The notes: generated from the sequence alone by a model not told the origin. A stretch of DNA of 10,015 nucleotides from JBMDXB01 sp048594975 (GCA_048594975.1 JBMDXQ010000154.1:1-10015); one strand, 5' to 3'; positions 1 through 5,864 are shown, numbered from the stretch's first letter. Translations and numbers: made by a program.

Positions 1-134
1 CGGGTGGCGACGCGCAGATTCGTCGTGCCCAGGCGCTTGCGGTAACGACGGCCGTTGACCGTGAAGTCCGTCCAGTACTGGCGACCGCGTTCCAGAGGCT
101 CATACGTGCAACTCCTCGAGCTCCGAATCATCAT
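1..134 (-). CDS. Tyrosine-type site-specific integrase, N-terminal fragment (runs off window)
   Basis: Only the N-terminus is present; the gene continues past base 1. In the minus frame the text ERGRQYWTDFTVNGRRYRKR, followed by LGTTNLRVATR, is the arm-type DNA-binding start typical of phage and genomic-island tyrosine recombinases. The catalytic domain (R, H, R and Y residues) lies outside the window, so activity cannot be judged. The only in-frame ATGs are at 134 and 131, inside the upstream excisionase-like gene, giving a 35-base overlap and an atypical leader (MMIRSSRSCTYEPL). An ATG at 103-101 forms a perfect ATGA overlap with the upstream stop but reads in another frame; one extra G near base 92 would join it to the conserved frame. 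The gene is third in a minus-strand operon with two HTH genes, as expected for an integration/excision module. Family confidence is good; the start is unsure. Confidence 0.7.
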   Translation of the reverse strand, partial: MMIRSSRSCTYEPLERGRQYWTDFTVNGRRYRKRLGTTNLRVAT

Positions 135-372
135 CAGACGAGGATTCCGACCGCGTGTCAACTGCGCTCGCGCGGACGAACTCGTCCACGTCCGCAGGCA
201 GGTAGCGTACGGAACGACCGAGCCGAAGGAATCGCGGTCCTTTGCCGCGATGTCGCCAGGCGCGAAGTGTCGCGACAGAGAGTCCGAGCTGCTCCGCGAC
301 TTGGCGCTCCGTCAGCGCCCTCGTTCGGCGTGTTGAGTCGATTGTCCCGTTCGCGGTGGATGCGCCGCTCAT
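100..372 (-). CDS. HTH_17 (excisionase/AlpA-like) DNA-binding protein, 90 aa
   Basis: Small MerR-like winged helix-turn-helix protein of the HTH_17 kind, the class used by excisionases (recombination directionality factors) and AlpA regulators. Residues 20-42 (LTERQVAEQLGLSVATLRAW) are the helix-turn-helix. GPRFLRLGRSVRYLPADVDEF (45-65) is the wing and terminal helix usual in this family. The C-terminus is unusually acidic (SESSSDDDSELEEL). The ATG at 372 overlaps the stop of the upstream HTH gene as ATGA, and GGAG lies 7 bases before it, so translation is probably coupled. The integrase follows directly. Likely role: DNA binding at the attachment region to direct excision, or regulation of the integrase. 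Which of the two tandem HTH genes is the excisionase cannot be told from sequence. Confidence 0.85.
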   Translation of the reverse strand: MSGASTANGTIDSTRRTRALTERQVAEQLGLSVATLRAWRHRGKGPRFLRLGRSVRYLPADVDEFVRASAVDTRSESSSDDDSELEELHV

Positions 373-590
373 GACACGGCTCCTGACGGCGTGTTCCCGC
401 TCGAGCGCGGCGCGCCGCCGGCCGCGTGTTGCTCCAGCCAGGCGTCAATCCACTGAGGTCTGATCCGAATCGCACGGCGCCCGCTCAAGCGCGCACTTCG
501 AAGTTCGTGGCGCTCGCACGCCGTGTAGATCGTGTCCCGGCTCACGCCGGCGTACTCCGCGGCTTCTGAGACATTGAACCAGGTCCTCAT
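369..590 (-). CDS. HTH_17 (excisionase/AlpA-like) DNA-binding protein, 73 aa
   Basis: Second small HTH_17-type protein, first gene of the minus-strand integrase operon. Residues 5-27 (FNVSEAAEYAGVSRDTIYTA) are a clear helix-turn-helix, followed by the short wing RRAIRIRPQWIDAWLEQH. The start at 590 is well supported: GGGAGG ends 7 bases before the ATG. Its stop overlaps the ATG of the next HTH gene as ATGA. It is only distantly similar to its neighbour, so the two look like different family members rather than a recent duplication. Likely an excisionase or a transcriptional regulator of the integration module. The repeat-rich segment upstream (651-706 and beyond) is a plausible target, but this is inference. 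Confidence 0.85.
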   Translation of the reverse strand: MRTWFNVSEAAEYAGVSRDTIYTACERHELRSARLSGRRAIRIRPQWIDAWLEQHAAGGAPRSSGNTPSGAVS

Positions 591-597
591 GTCGCAA

Positions 598-603
598 CCT
601 CCC
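598..603 (-). promoter_or_regulatory. Strong ribosome binding site of the first HTH_17 gene
   Basis: On the minus strand GGGAGG stands 7 bases before the ATG at 590. It is one of the two clearest Shine-Dalgarno matches I found in the window and fixes the start of the operon's first gene. Confidence 0.75.
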
Positions 604-650
604 GACCTGCACGCGCGTGATCGCGTGCCGTTGATCTGTGGTGATGAGAG

Positions 651-706
651 ATTCGCGCTGAGCGCGCTGACTTGAAGCCAGCGCGCCCTGGATCAGAAGC
701 GCTGAT
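651..706. repeat. Iteron-like GCGCTGA cluster with a near-perfect 25-bp palindrome
   Basis: GCGCTGA occurs at 655-661, 664-670 and 699-705, with an inverted copy carrying one mismatch at 678-684. The stretch 662-686 is an almost perfect palindrome: arms GCGCGCTG (662-669) and CAGCGCGC (679-686), then one mismatched pair (670/678), then CTT/AAG around a central G. ATCAG/CTGAT (692-696 and 702-706) forms another small dyad. The cluster lies about 60-115 bases upstream of the HTH_17/integrase operon. That is where a regulator operator or excisionase/integrase arm sites would be expected. The repeats are plain in the sequence; the function is inferred. Confidence 0.5.
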
Positions 707-1060
707 GAGGGCCTAAGACCGACATCGGGGACCGAGGGGCTGAGCCCGACGGTTTCTCGCAGCGATTCAACGATCGGTGCGAGTCGAAGCGTTCAACCTG
801 CACGCTGTAGTTGGTGGTGCTGTCCTCACGATCACCAACCGTGCACCGACTGACGCCCGGCGACCAGGATCGGCGCGCGCATCGCCGATCGTTCCCCTGC
901 TCGTCGCAGGGTAGCTGTTGACTGAGGCCCTGAGGGCGACGATCAACGGCTGCTCCGCGTCGGTGACCGAATCGCGGGAGGGTGGTGCGTCGCAGCACCG
1001 AGGAATGCGAACAGAGTAGCGCCGCTCACGACCACCGTCAACGATCAAAATCGCAAAAGA

Positions 1061-1317
1061 TGAACCTCAACAAGCGTCTGAAGCGCACGTGTCCGGAAAC
1101 GATCGACGACACGCGAACGTTTCGCGAGGCCATCAAATGGATCGATCGATGCGCCGTGCGTTCCGGATGGAAAGAGCATGCGACGGCCGTCACTAATTGC
1201 CTGTCGATCATCTGCGCGCAGGCATCGTCAAGGCCCGAAGGCCGCGCGCACGCGCGGGCGGAGCGAAGCGCAGCGCCTTGCACGGTGCCGAGCACAGATG
1301 CAGGATTGTCGTCGTGA
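1061..1317 (+). CDS. Possible small hypothetical protein, 85 aa (weak)
   Basis: From the ATG at 1061 the first ~55 codons have a plausible composition and about 70% G/C at third positions. They encode a helical-looking stretch with MNLNKRLKRTCPETIDDTR and later REAIKWIDRCAVRSGWKEHA. After about residue 57 the text turns into low-complexity Arg/Ala/Ser residues over a GC-rich repeat (AHARAERSAAP), so the 3' part may not be coding. No family is recognised. The bases before the ATG contain only AAAAG, not a clear ribosome binding site. It could be a small orphan gene, a decayed remnant of an element gene, or chance. It is listed because it is the only ORF in the gap with a coding-like first half. 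Confidence 0.25.
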
Positions 1318-1583
1318 TGGCCGTCGCATCAGACGCGCGGCAACCGCGAAGGATGCCAGATTGACGTTTCATGAGACCTGATTTCCAGGACGATTTCCGG
1401 TAAACATTTGAGTTGCGAAACGCACGTGAAAACGCCTCGTTTGTGGACCCACATTTCGAGGAAATACAGGACCAGTTCGTCCGGGAAAACGTGGACGCAA
1501 TCGCGCGTAATCGACGCGCGAACACAAGGCGCTTCTGGCCGCCCTGCTTACCATCGCGGACAGTGACCGCGACAGAGATAGCC

Positions 1584-1654
1584 ATGGCGTAAGCGACCCC
1601 TCCGGACGGGCGCGGGGCCACCTCGGACGCGCGCAGCGGGGTCGCTCACGCCAT
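1584..1654. repeat. Inverted repeat with 17-bp arms (possible structured RNA or recombination site)
   Basis: ATGGCGTAAGCGACCCC at 1584-1600 is mirrored by GGGGTCGCTCACGCCAT at 1638-1654. The single A/C mismatch becomes a G-U wobble if read as minus-strand RNA. The 37-base loop holds a further small stem TCCG/CGGA (1601-1604 and 1624-1627). No T run follows on either side, so an ordinary intrinsic terminator is unlikely. Confidence 0.5.
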
Positions 1655-1690
1655 CGTTTCCTGCCCCTGCTGCGACACCGACACCGACAG

Positions 1691-1713
1691 CGGGCGGCAG
1701 AGAGCGCCGCCCG
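1691..1713. repeat. Perfect 8-bp GC hairpin
   Basis: CGGGCGGC (1691-1698) and GCCGCCCG (1706-1713) flank the 7-base loop AGAGAGC. It lies 36 bases from the longer inverted repeat at 1584-1654 and has no T tract. It may be part of the same structured region. Confidence 0.4.
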
Positions 1714-1834
1714 TATCAGCGAGCGACCGCGCACCCACCGCGAAGTCTCTGCGCACCAACGAAATACTGGGGTCGTTGAATGCGCTTGCTGCGGCGCTCG
1801 ACCGACGGAGAGGAACGGGCGATCCTCAGCGATC

Positions 1835-1867
1835 CGGGGACGACCTCATTTCCGAAGGTCGTCCCCG
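1835..1867 (-). terminator. 12-bp perfect hairpin just after the 345-aa gene (terminator-like, no U tract)
   Basis: CGGGGACGACCT (1835-1846) pairs perfectly with AGGTCGTCCCCG (1856-1867) around a 9-base loop. It begins 23 bases beyond the stop of the minus-strand gene ending at 1891, where a terminator for that operon is expected. No run of T follows on the minus strand, so it may act as an RNA-stabilising hairpin or need Rho. AGGTCGTCC is repeated directly at 1856-1864 and 1868-1876, so an operator or origin role is also possible. Confidence 0.4.
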
Positions 1868-1890
1868 AGGTCGTCCTTAGCTGTAGGTTC

Positions 1891-2928
1891 TCAGGCGACG
1901 TCAACCAGGGGCGAGAGATGAAGGTACTGACGAGAGAGCTCGACGCACTCGACGCGGCCATGATCGCGATCGAGCGCATCGGCAAGCGTGGTCGAGCCAG
2001 CTATCCATAACGTGTTGCTCGGGTCTTCGAGCCACTGGCGGTACAGGGCTCTGAACCGGGGCGCGCCGAAGTTCTTCGACGTCTTCAGGTAGCGTTCGTC
2101 AGCCGGCCCGGCGCCCGGTTCGGCGAGGCGTTTCCGCGCCGGGAAGAGCCACTGCAGAACTTCAACGTTCCTTGGATCGAGCCGGGTGGCGAGGTGCTCG
2201 CGGGCAGCATGCTGGTAGACCAGCCGCGCCTTCCAGAGGGGCCGCGGGAACAGCAGCCGAATCGTCCATCGGAAGAGCACACGCAAGAGGGGCGCATGCC
2301 GCAGGAGGAACAGCCGGAAGTCCATTGTTGACCGGCTCGTAACCAGGTAGACGAAGGCGTGATGGTCAAGGCCCGGTAGCACTCCGATTGGGAACTTGTC
2401 CGGGAAGTACCGCACGGTTTTCTCTGGGCCGTCGCCGAACGTCAGATGCGGGTATTCCCGCGCGTCGAGTCGGCTCTCCAGATGACGTATGAAATGTCGC
2501 CGCTTGTCACGGGCCGGACCAAGCCAGGTGCAGGCTGGTTCGTCGAGCACGGCATCGAGGAGCATCACGCGCTCGATCATTCGCCCAGGCGCAGCGGGCT
2601 TTCTGAATCGATTGTCCGGCTCGCCGACGGCTGCCCAGAGCGGCTTGTAGTGGACGTGAAACATCCGTCCGCGATGAAGCTTGCCCGTCGCAATCGGTGT
2701 TGCGAATCGTCGCTCGACGAGCGCCTTGATGAAGTCAGTGCTCTTCTGGCCGTGGACGATGCCGGCGAAGCCGCAGTACTGGCGCTCGACGAAAACACCA
2801 GAGTGCAGCAATACGTTCACCAGAAACCGAGCTTGGCGCTCAGTGAACCCGAACGACGCGATCGCGTTGATGCGCTCCGCATTGGCAATCTCGATCGTCC
2901 ATCGGTCAGGTGGAGACAGCAGGTTCAT
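1891..2928 (-). CDS. Conserved mobile-element hypothetical protein with winged-helix N-terminus, 345 aa
   Basis: Second gene of a two-gene unit: its ATG overlaps the stop of the 312-aa gene as ATGA. Residues ~25-100 look like a winged helix, including FTERQARFLVNVLLHSGVFV (28-47) and a Gly/His-rich wing ending in HVHYKPLWAAVGEPDNRFRK. Further conserved-looking blocks are MLLDAVL (122-128), RYFPDKFPIG and the C-terminal FGAPRFRALYRQW. I recognise this layout as a conserved hypothetical family that travels with its upstream neighbour in integrative elements of Acidobacteriota and Proteobacteria. I cannot give it a proven activity. No signal peptide or membrane segment is evident (a hydrophobic stretch near RVLFRWTIRLLFPRPLW is rich in Arg), so it is probably cytosolic. 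The C-terminus appears complete. Confidence 0.75.
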   Translation of the reverse strand: MNLLSPPDRWTIEIANAERINAIASFGFTERQARFLVNVLLHSGVFVERQYCGFAGIVHGQKSTDFIKALVERRFATPIATGKLHRGRMFHVHYKPLWAAVGEPDNRFRKPAAPGRMIERVMLLDAVLDEPACTWLGPARDKRRHFIRHLESRLDAREYPHLTFGDGPEKTVRYFPDKFPIGVLPGLDHHAFVYLVTSRSTMDFRLFLLRHAPLLRVLFRWTIRLLFPRPLWKARLVYQHAAREHLATRLDPRNVEVLQWLFPARKRLAEPGAGPADERYLKTSKNFGAPRFRALYRQWLEDPSNTLWIAGSTTLADALDRDHGRVECVELSRQYLHLSPLVDVA

Positions 2929-3863
2929 CCGAGCAGCTCCTCGGCCAGCCGCGGGTGACGAGACCCTCCCCGCCTGCCGGTGCTCGCGCAGCCGCCGAAC
3001 ATGCCGCCGATGGCGCGATAGCAGCTGAATCCCGACCGAGCGACAGCCCCGGCGTGGGCACCGCGATAGTGACCGGTCACGATCTCGATGTCTTCGTGGC
3101 GTGACCGCCCGTCACGGTCTTCGTACTCGATCCGGGCATCAGGGAAGTGGACATGACCGTCTTCGTACGGCAGGTCGTGTTCGCGCGCCCATCGCGCGAT
3201 CTCCTCCGGCTCCCGGTCCGGTCTTCCATCGCAATCCTTCCGACCGCGATTGCGCTCGTGCAGGAACCGTTGGTAGTCGCGCTTCAGCTCGTAGTCCAGG
3301 ACCACGCGATCGACTCGGCCGCCCTGCTCGCGGAGCCGCTCCTCGGCGCGGAGATAGGCACGGTAGACGTTCGAGTCGTGCGTCAGCTCACGCGGCTTTC
3401 TGAGGCCCGCGTAGAACGCCTGGCGCGGCTCCCATGAACGTTCCTGTCGCTCGTACCGATTCGCCTCGAGCAGGTCCCGGCCCCGGTCGGTGAGGACCAG
3501 GGCGCGGTCGTCCGAGCTGAGTGGAGACGTTTGCAGCAAACCCTCTCGTTCGAGGTGGTGCTGGGCTCTCCGTGTATCCTCGCGGCCGTCGTAAAGATCG
3601 CTCTCGGCGACGACGCGGAACGCGCCGATGGTGGCGAGCATCCTGCTTTCCGCACCGTTGACGTCGTACACACGATCGCGTTCTCGCACCGGCCGGCGCT
3701 CACGTCCACGCGGCAGGTCGAGGTCCTTGGTGAACGCGTCGCGCGGATCGCGCTCGCCGGATTGACCGCGGTCGTTGACTCCGCCACGGCTTCGACGGCT
3801 TCGGTCGCCGAAGTCGTCGCGGTCGCGACCGTCAGACGAGCGCGGATCGTATCTGTCCCACAT
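2925..3863 (-). CDS. Replication-relaxation-like wHTH protein of mobile elements, 312 aa
   Basis: N-terminal ~65 residues are a charged, probably disordered Arg/Asp tail. Residues ~70-135 look like a winged helix (NGAESRMLATIGAFRVVAES, then LEREGLL and LTDRGRDLLEAN). The central part has an Arg/Glu-rich helix (VVLDYELKRDYQRFLHERN). It is followed by FPDARIEYED (240-249) and HEDIEIVTGHYRGAH (256-270), a beta-rich pattern like the PD-(D/E)XK-type half of replication-relaxation proteins. The tail is Gly-rich and ends in LAEELLG. The ATG at 3863 (MWDRYDP) fits the family better than the GTG at 3890, though neither has a strong ribosome binding site. It is coupled by ATGA to the 345-aa gene. Inferred role: DNA binding in element replication or mobilisation; no relaxase gene is visible in this window. 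Confidence 0.7.
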   Translation of the reverse strand: MWDRYDPRSSDGRDRDDFGDRSRRSRGGVNDRGQSGERDPRDAFTKDLDLPRGRERRPVRERDRVYDVNGAESRMLATIGAFRVVAESDLYDGREDTRRAQHHLEREGLLQTSPLSSDDRALVLTDRGRDLLEANRYERQERSWEPRQAFYAGLRKPRELTHDSNVYRAYLRAEERLREQGGRVDRVVLDYELKRDYQRFLHERNRGRKDCDGRPDREPEEIARWAREHDLPYEDGHVHFPDARIEYEDRDGRSRHEDIEIVTGHYRGAHAGAVARSGFSCYRAIGGMFGGCASTGRRGGSRHPRLAEELLG

Positions 3864-3923
3864 GACCGTCGCTTTGCCACGGAGCACCACGACATTGTGG
3901 TGACGCTCACGAGGTTGCTTCTG

Positions 3924-3952
3924 AGTATGCGAACGCTGGAGGGCTGCCGCAA
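3924..3952 (-). promoter_or_regulatory. Candidate promoter for the 312/345-aa operon
   Basis: On the minus strand TTGCGG (3947-3952) is followed after 17 bases by CATACT (3924-3929), about 60 bases upstream of the ATG at 3863. The match to a sigma-70 promoter is modest (3 of 6 and 4 of 6), so this is a weak prediction. Confidence 0.3.
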
Positions 3953-4007
3953 CTAACCTTCGGGCCGTCTGCGGACGAAGAGGGTGGTATCGATTCTTCT
4001 GTGCACC

Positions 4008-4033
4008 GAGCGACCGGTGAAGGTCGGACGCTC
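4008..4033 (-). terminator. Weak bulged hairpin downstream of the DUF5131 gene
   Basis: GAGCGACC (4008-4015) can pair with GGT plus CGCTC (4022-4024 and 4029-4033), leaving the four bases CGGA unpaired. It lies 14 bases past the stop of the gene ending at 4047. There is no T tract; it could be a Rho-type or incidental structure. Confidence 0.2.
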
Positions 4034-4046
4034 CGAACGATCGGGT

Positions 4047-4814
4047 TTAGCCTGTCGCTACGAGTACGATCTGTTTGGCTAGCCGGCCCGTCGATCCAGA
4101 GCCGCTCAGACACGGCATCTGATCCCACGTGCGACCTTCGAGGACCCGTCCTGCCTGCTTCTTGTTCTTGCCTCCCCACTGCTTGAAGAAGAAGGGCACA
4201 CCTGCCCGACGGCATTGATCGCGGAGATCGGTGGCCCAAGCCGGATCCATAGGTCTGGCGCCAGGGCCAGACTCACCTCCAACGATGACCCAGTCAACGT
4301 CGGACAGGTTGAGGTTCGTCAGCGGACCGAGCAGAGGCTCCAGAGACAAGAACTTGACGTGCGCGTTGGTGGAGCGAAGGTTGTCGATCCTGAATCGGTA
4401 CCTGTCGTTCTCCACGCTGACGCCCATCCAAATGTTTGGTGCCCATTCGAGCTGCGAATTCAGGCTTGCAAGACGTTCCGACCGTTTGGTCAGCACTTGG
4501 AAACGATGCCACGACGCTCGGCGCATCACGTCGAACACCTGACGGATATATGAGACCGGAACGTCGTCATGAAAGAGGTCGCTCATCGAGTTCACGAAGA
4601 TGGTTTGCGGCTTCTTCCATCGAAGCGGTAACTCCAGCATGTGAGGCTGCAACGTCAGAGCGAAACCGTTTCGGTAATTTGCCTGGCCCATCGCCTGTAG
4701 CCGCTCCGCCATTCGCTCCGCGTAGCAGTGCTTACAGCCCGGGCTGATCTTCGAGCAGCCCGTGACAGGGTTCCACGTCGATTCAGTCCACTCGATGCCA
4801 GAACCCTGCGCCAT
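4047..4814 (-). CDS. Phage Gp37/Gp68-family protein (DUF5131), three-Cys-motif protein, 255 aa
   Basis: Recognised from its start, IEWTESTWNPVTGCSKISPG, followed by CKHCYAERMAERL. This gives Cys20, Cys27 and Cys30 (Cx6Cx2C), the three-Cys motif of the Gp37/Gp68 (DUF5131) family. Other family blocks are TIFVNSMSDLFHDDVP, HRFQVLTKRSERL, NIWMGVSVEN, FLSLEPLLGPL, DWVIVGGESGPGARPM and PFFFKQWGGKNKK, so the protein looks complete. The cysteines and overall layout recall distant radical-SAM-like barrels that bind an iron-sulfur cluster, but the reaction is not established. The start is the ATG at 4814, whose A is the last base of the upstream TAA stop, so translation is coupled to TcmP, its usual partner. 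An upstream in-frame GTG (5192) would only read through the TcmP gene. Confidence 0.93.
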   Translation of the reverse strand: MAQGSGIEWTESTWNPVTGCSKISPGCKHCYAERMAERLQAMGQANYRNGFALTLQPHMLELPLRWKKPQTIFVNSMSDLFHDDVPVSYIRQVFDVMRRASWHRFQVLTKRSERLASLNSQLEWAPNIWMGVSVENDRYRFRIDNLRSTNAHVKFLSLEPLLGPLTNLNLSDVDWVIVGGESGPGARPMDPAWATDLRDQCRRAGVPFFFKQWGGKNKKQAGRVLEGRTWDQMPCLSGSGSTGRLAKQIVLVATG

Positions 4815-5746
4815 TACTCCGTCCCTTTCTTCAACAGATGAGTGGCAATTCGCAACGCGATAGGCGCGCCGTTGGGATTGCCGGCCGCGAAGCACAAGAG
4901 GTAGAGCGGTGAATTGGCCGAGTTCCGCAGAACCTTGGGTTCGTCGGCGACGGCGGCAAAGATCGATTTGAGCCGGTTGTTGAAGTACCTTCCGATCGTC
5001 TCTATTGAAGCTTTGACGATGCGTTCCACCTCTCCGCCGAACAACGTGGGAGTACTCTCGAACCGGTAGAATTCGTCGTACCAGTCCTCGGTCCCGAGCA
5101 ACAGATTCAAGCGTCGACGCCAGGATTCCGGAATATCGCCTGACTTCGTGAGCAGACGGTTCACTCCAATGCCAAGCGGGAAGAGTACCCACAGGTCAAT
5201 CGCCTTGGTTCGCGCGATCGCTTCGATGGTGGTCCAGTCCACCTGCATCCCGTACGGATCGAGGAAGAGCACCGCGCGATGGGAGCTCCAGTCCTTTGCG
5301 CAGAGATCCTCTATCTCGGTATTGGCGTCGCCGCGCCGAATCTGAATGTCCCGTGCGAGATCAGGAAACTCCTGTTTCAGGAGTTCGAGTTGAGCGCACC
5401 GGTCCTGGCTGCGCTCGATGAAGATGTAGCGGTCGAAGCGAGGCTCAGTCTTCAGCGCGAGCCGCGCGGAGCCGTCGAGCAGTGCTTGTGGCTCTGCCTC
5501 CGCCAAATCGGGCAGCAACAGTGCCTGTGAGACATGTTCCGTGCGGTCCTCCCGCCGCGCATCCCGGTACCCCGTGCCGGCGAACGCGTCAACGTAGCCC
5601 TTCACGAACGGGTGGTCCTTCGACGGCTTGTCCTTTAAGGCCGTCGTGTAGCTCGCGAGATATCGCGCGATTACGTCGAGCTTCGCCGTCGTCCAATCGC
5701 CGCCGAAGCGATGCGTTCGCCCTGCTGTTGACCGTTTGGCGCTCAT
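4814..5746 (-). CDS. tcmP: Three-Cys-motif partner protein TcmP, 310 aa
   Basis: Partner of DUF5131 proteins. The opening THRFGGDWTTAKLDVIARYL is typical of TcmP. YVDAFAGTGY (51-60) resembles methyltransferase motif I, RRGDAN (137-142) lies in the next acidic strand region, and FLDPYGMQVDW (161-171) resembles motif IV. This suggests a Rossmann, SAM-dependent methyltransferase-like fold, although no substrate is known. VLFPLGIGVNR (187-197) is another family block. The start at 5746 (MSAKRST) was chosen because the family homology begins soon after it. Earlier in-frame starts lie at or before the predicted transcription start, and one leads through promoter DNA. Its stop shares one base with the ATG of the DUF5131 gene. 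It is transcribed divergently from the MNT/HEPN pair through a shared control region, suggesting a defence or addiction role (inference). Confidence 0.93.
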   Translation of the reverse strand: MSAKRSTAGRTHRFGGDWTTAKLDVIARYLASYTTALKDKPSKDHPFVKGYVDAFAGTGYRDARREDRTEHVSQALLLPDLAEAEPQALLDGSARLALKTEPRFDRYIFIERSQDRCAQLELLKQEFPDLARDIQIRRGDANTEIEDLCAKDWSSHRAVLFLDPYGMQVDWTTIEAIARTKAIDLWVLFPLGIGVNRLLTKSGDIPESWRRRLNLLLGTEDWYDEFYRFESTPTLFGGEVERIVKASIETIGRYFNNRLKSIFAAVADEPKVLRNSANSPLYLLCFAAGNPNGAPIALRIATHLLKKGTE

Positions 5747-5819
5747 GAGGCTTTCGCGGAGTCTACGGGCGTGGCGAACAAAAGGCAAATCTCCCGTGCT
5801 CGCGGGCAATACCTCATCC

Positions 5820-5848
5820 TTGACCGTCATGCCCAACTCGGGCATGAT
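5820..5848 (+). promoter_or_regulatory. Promoter of the wHTH-NTase/HEPN operon
   Basis: TTGACC (5820-5825, 5 of 6) and CATGAT (5843-5848, 4 of 6) are separated by exactly 17 bases. The spacer contains the dyad CCCAACTCGGG (5832-5842). The -10 overlaps that of the divergent TcmP promoter, so the two promoters may compete. Transcription would start near 5855, which conflicts with the ATG starts at 5829 and 5844 of the downstream gene. Confidence 0.45.
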
Positions 5849-5864
5849 TATACCCACATTGGGC
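5829..5864. promoter_or_regulatory. Twin operator dyads in the divergent control region
   Basis: Two 11-bp dyads of the form CCC(A)nnTnGGG, CCCAACTCGGG (5832-5842) and CCCACATTGGG (5853-5863), are spaced 21 bp apart, about two helical turns, so a protein could bind both on one face. The first is extended to ATGCCC/GGGCAT (5829-5834 and 5840-5845). GCCCAA (5831-5836) also mirrors TTGGGC (5859-5864) around the shared -10 region. Each dyad fills one promoter spacer. The likely binder is the wHTH of the adjacent NTase; this is inferred. Confidence 0.55.

Larger units (their letters stand above)
591..1890. other. Repeat-rich intergenic region of about 1.3 kb without a convincing gene
   Basis: Apart from the weak ORF at 1061-1317, I see no reading frame here with family resemblance. 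What it holds is inverted repeats: the palindrome at 662-686; GTTGGTG/CACCAAC (810-816 and 833-839); GATCGGCG/CGCCGATC (868-875 and 883-890); the 17-bp arms at 1584-1600 and 1638-1654; CGGGCGGC/GCCGCCCG (1691-1698 and 1706-1713); and the 12-bp arms at 1835-1846 and 1856-1867. A non-coding stretch with many dyads between an integration module and mobilisation-type genes could hold control sites or a transfer or replication origin. No such site can be named from sequence alone. Confidence 0.5.

Noticed and set aside
693..1048. Two overlapping minus-strand open frames (101 and 93 aa)
   Set aside because: Low-complexity Arg/Ser-rich text in a dyad-rich region, no family resemblance, no ribosome binding site.
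1413..1592. Plus-strand frame with a protein-like stretch (FVDPHFEEIQDQFVRENVDA)
   Set aside because: Only a TTG start, no ribosome binding site, weak third-base bias and a nonsense-like tail; could be a decayed remnant but is not supportable.
1208..1734. Minus-strand open frames of 137 and 121 aa
   Set aside because: Arg/Ser/Ala-rich text, mutually overlapping in different frames, running through the inverted repeats; typical of chance frames in GC-rich DNA.
591..1890. CRISPR array in the repeat-rich gap
   Set aside because: The repeats are short, mostly inverted and irregularly spaced; no regular repeat-spacer pattern and no cas genes.
2446..2958. Plus-strand frame of 170 aa
   Set aside because: Shadow of the 345-aa minus-strand gene.
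4815..5192. N-terminal extension of the DUF5131 gene back to a GTG at 5192
   Set aside because: Runs antisense-like through the TcmP coding frame; family homology begins at the ATG 4814.
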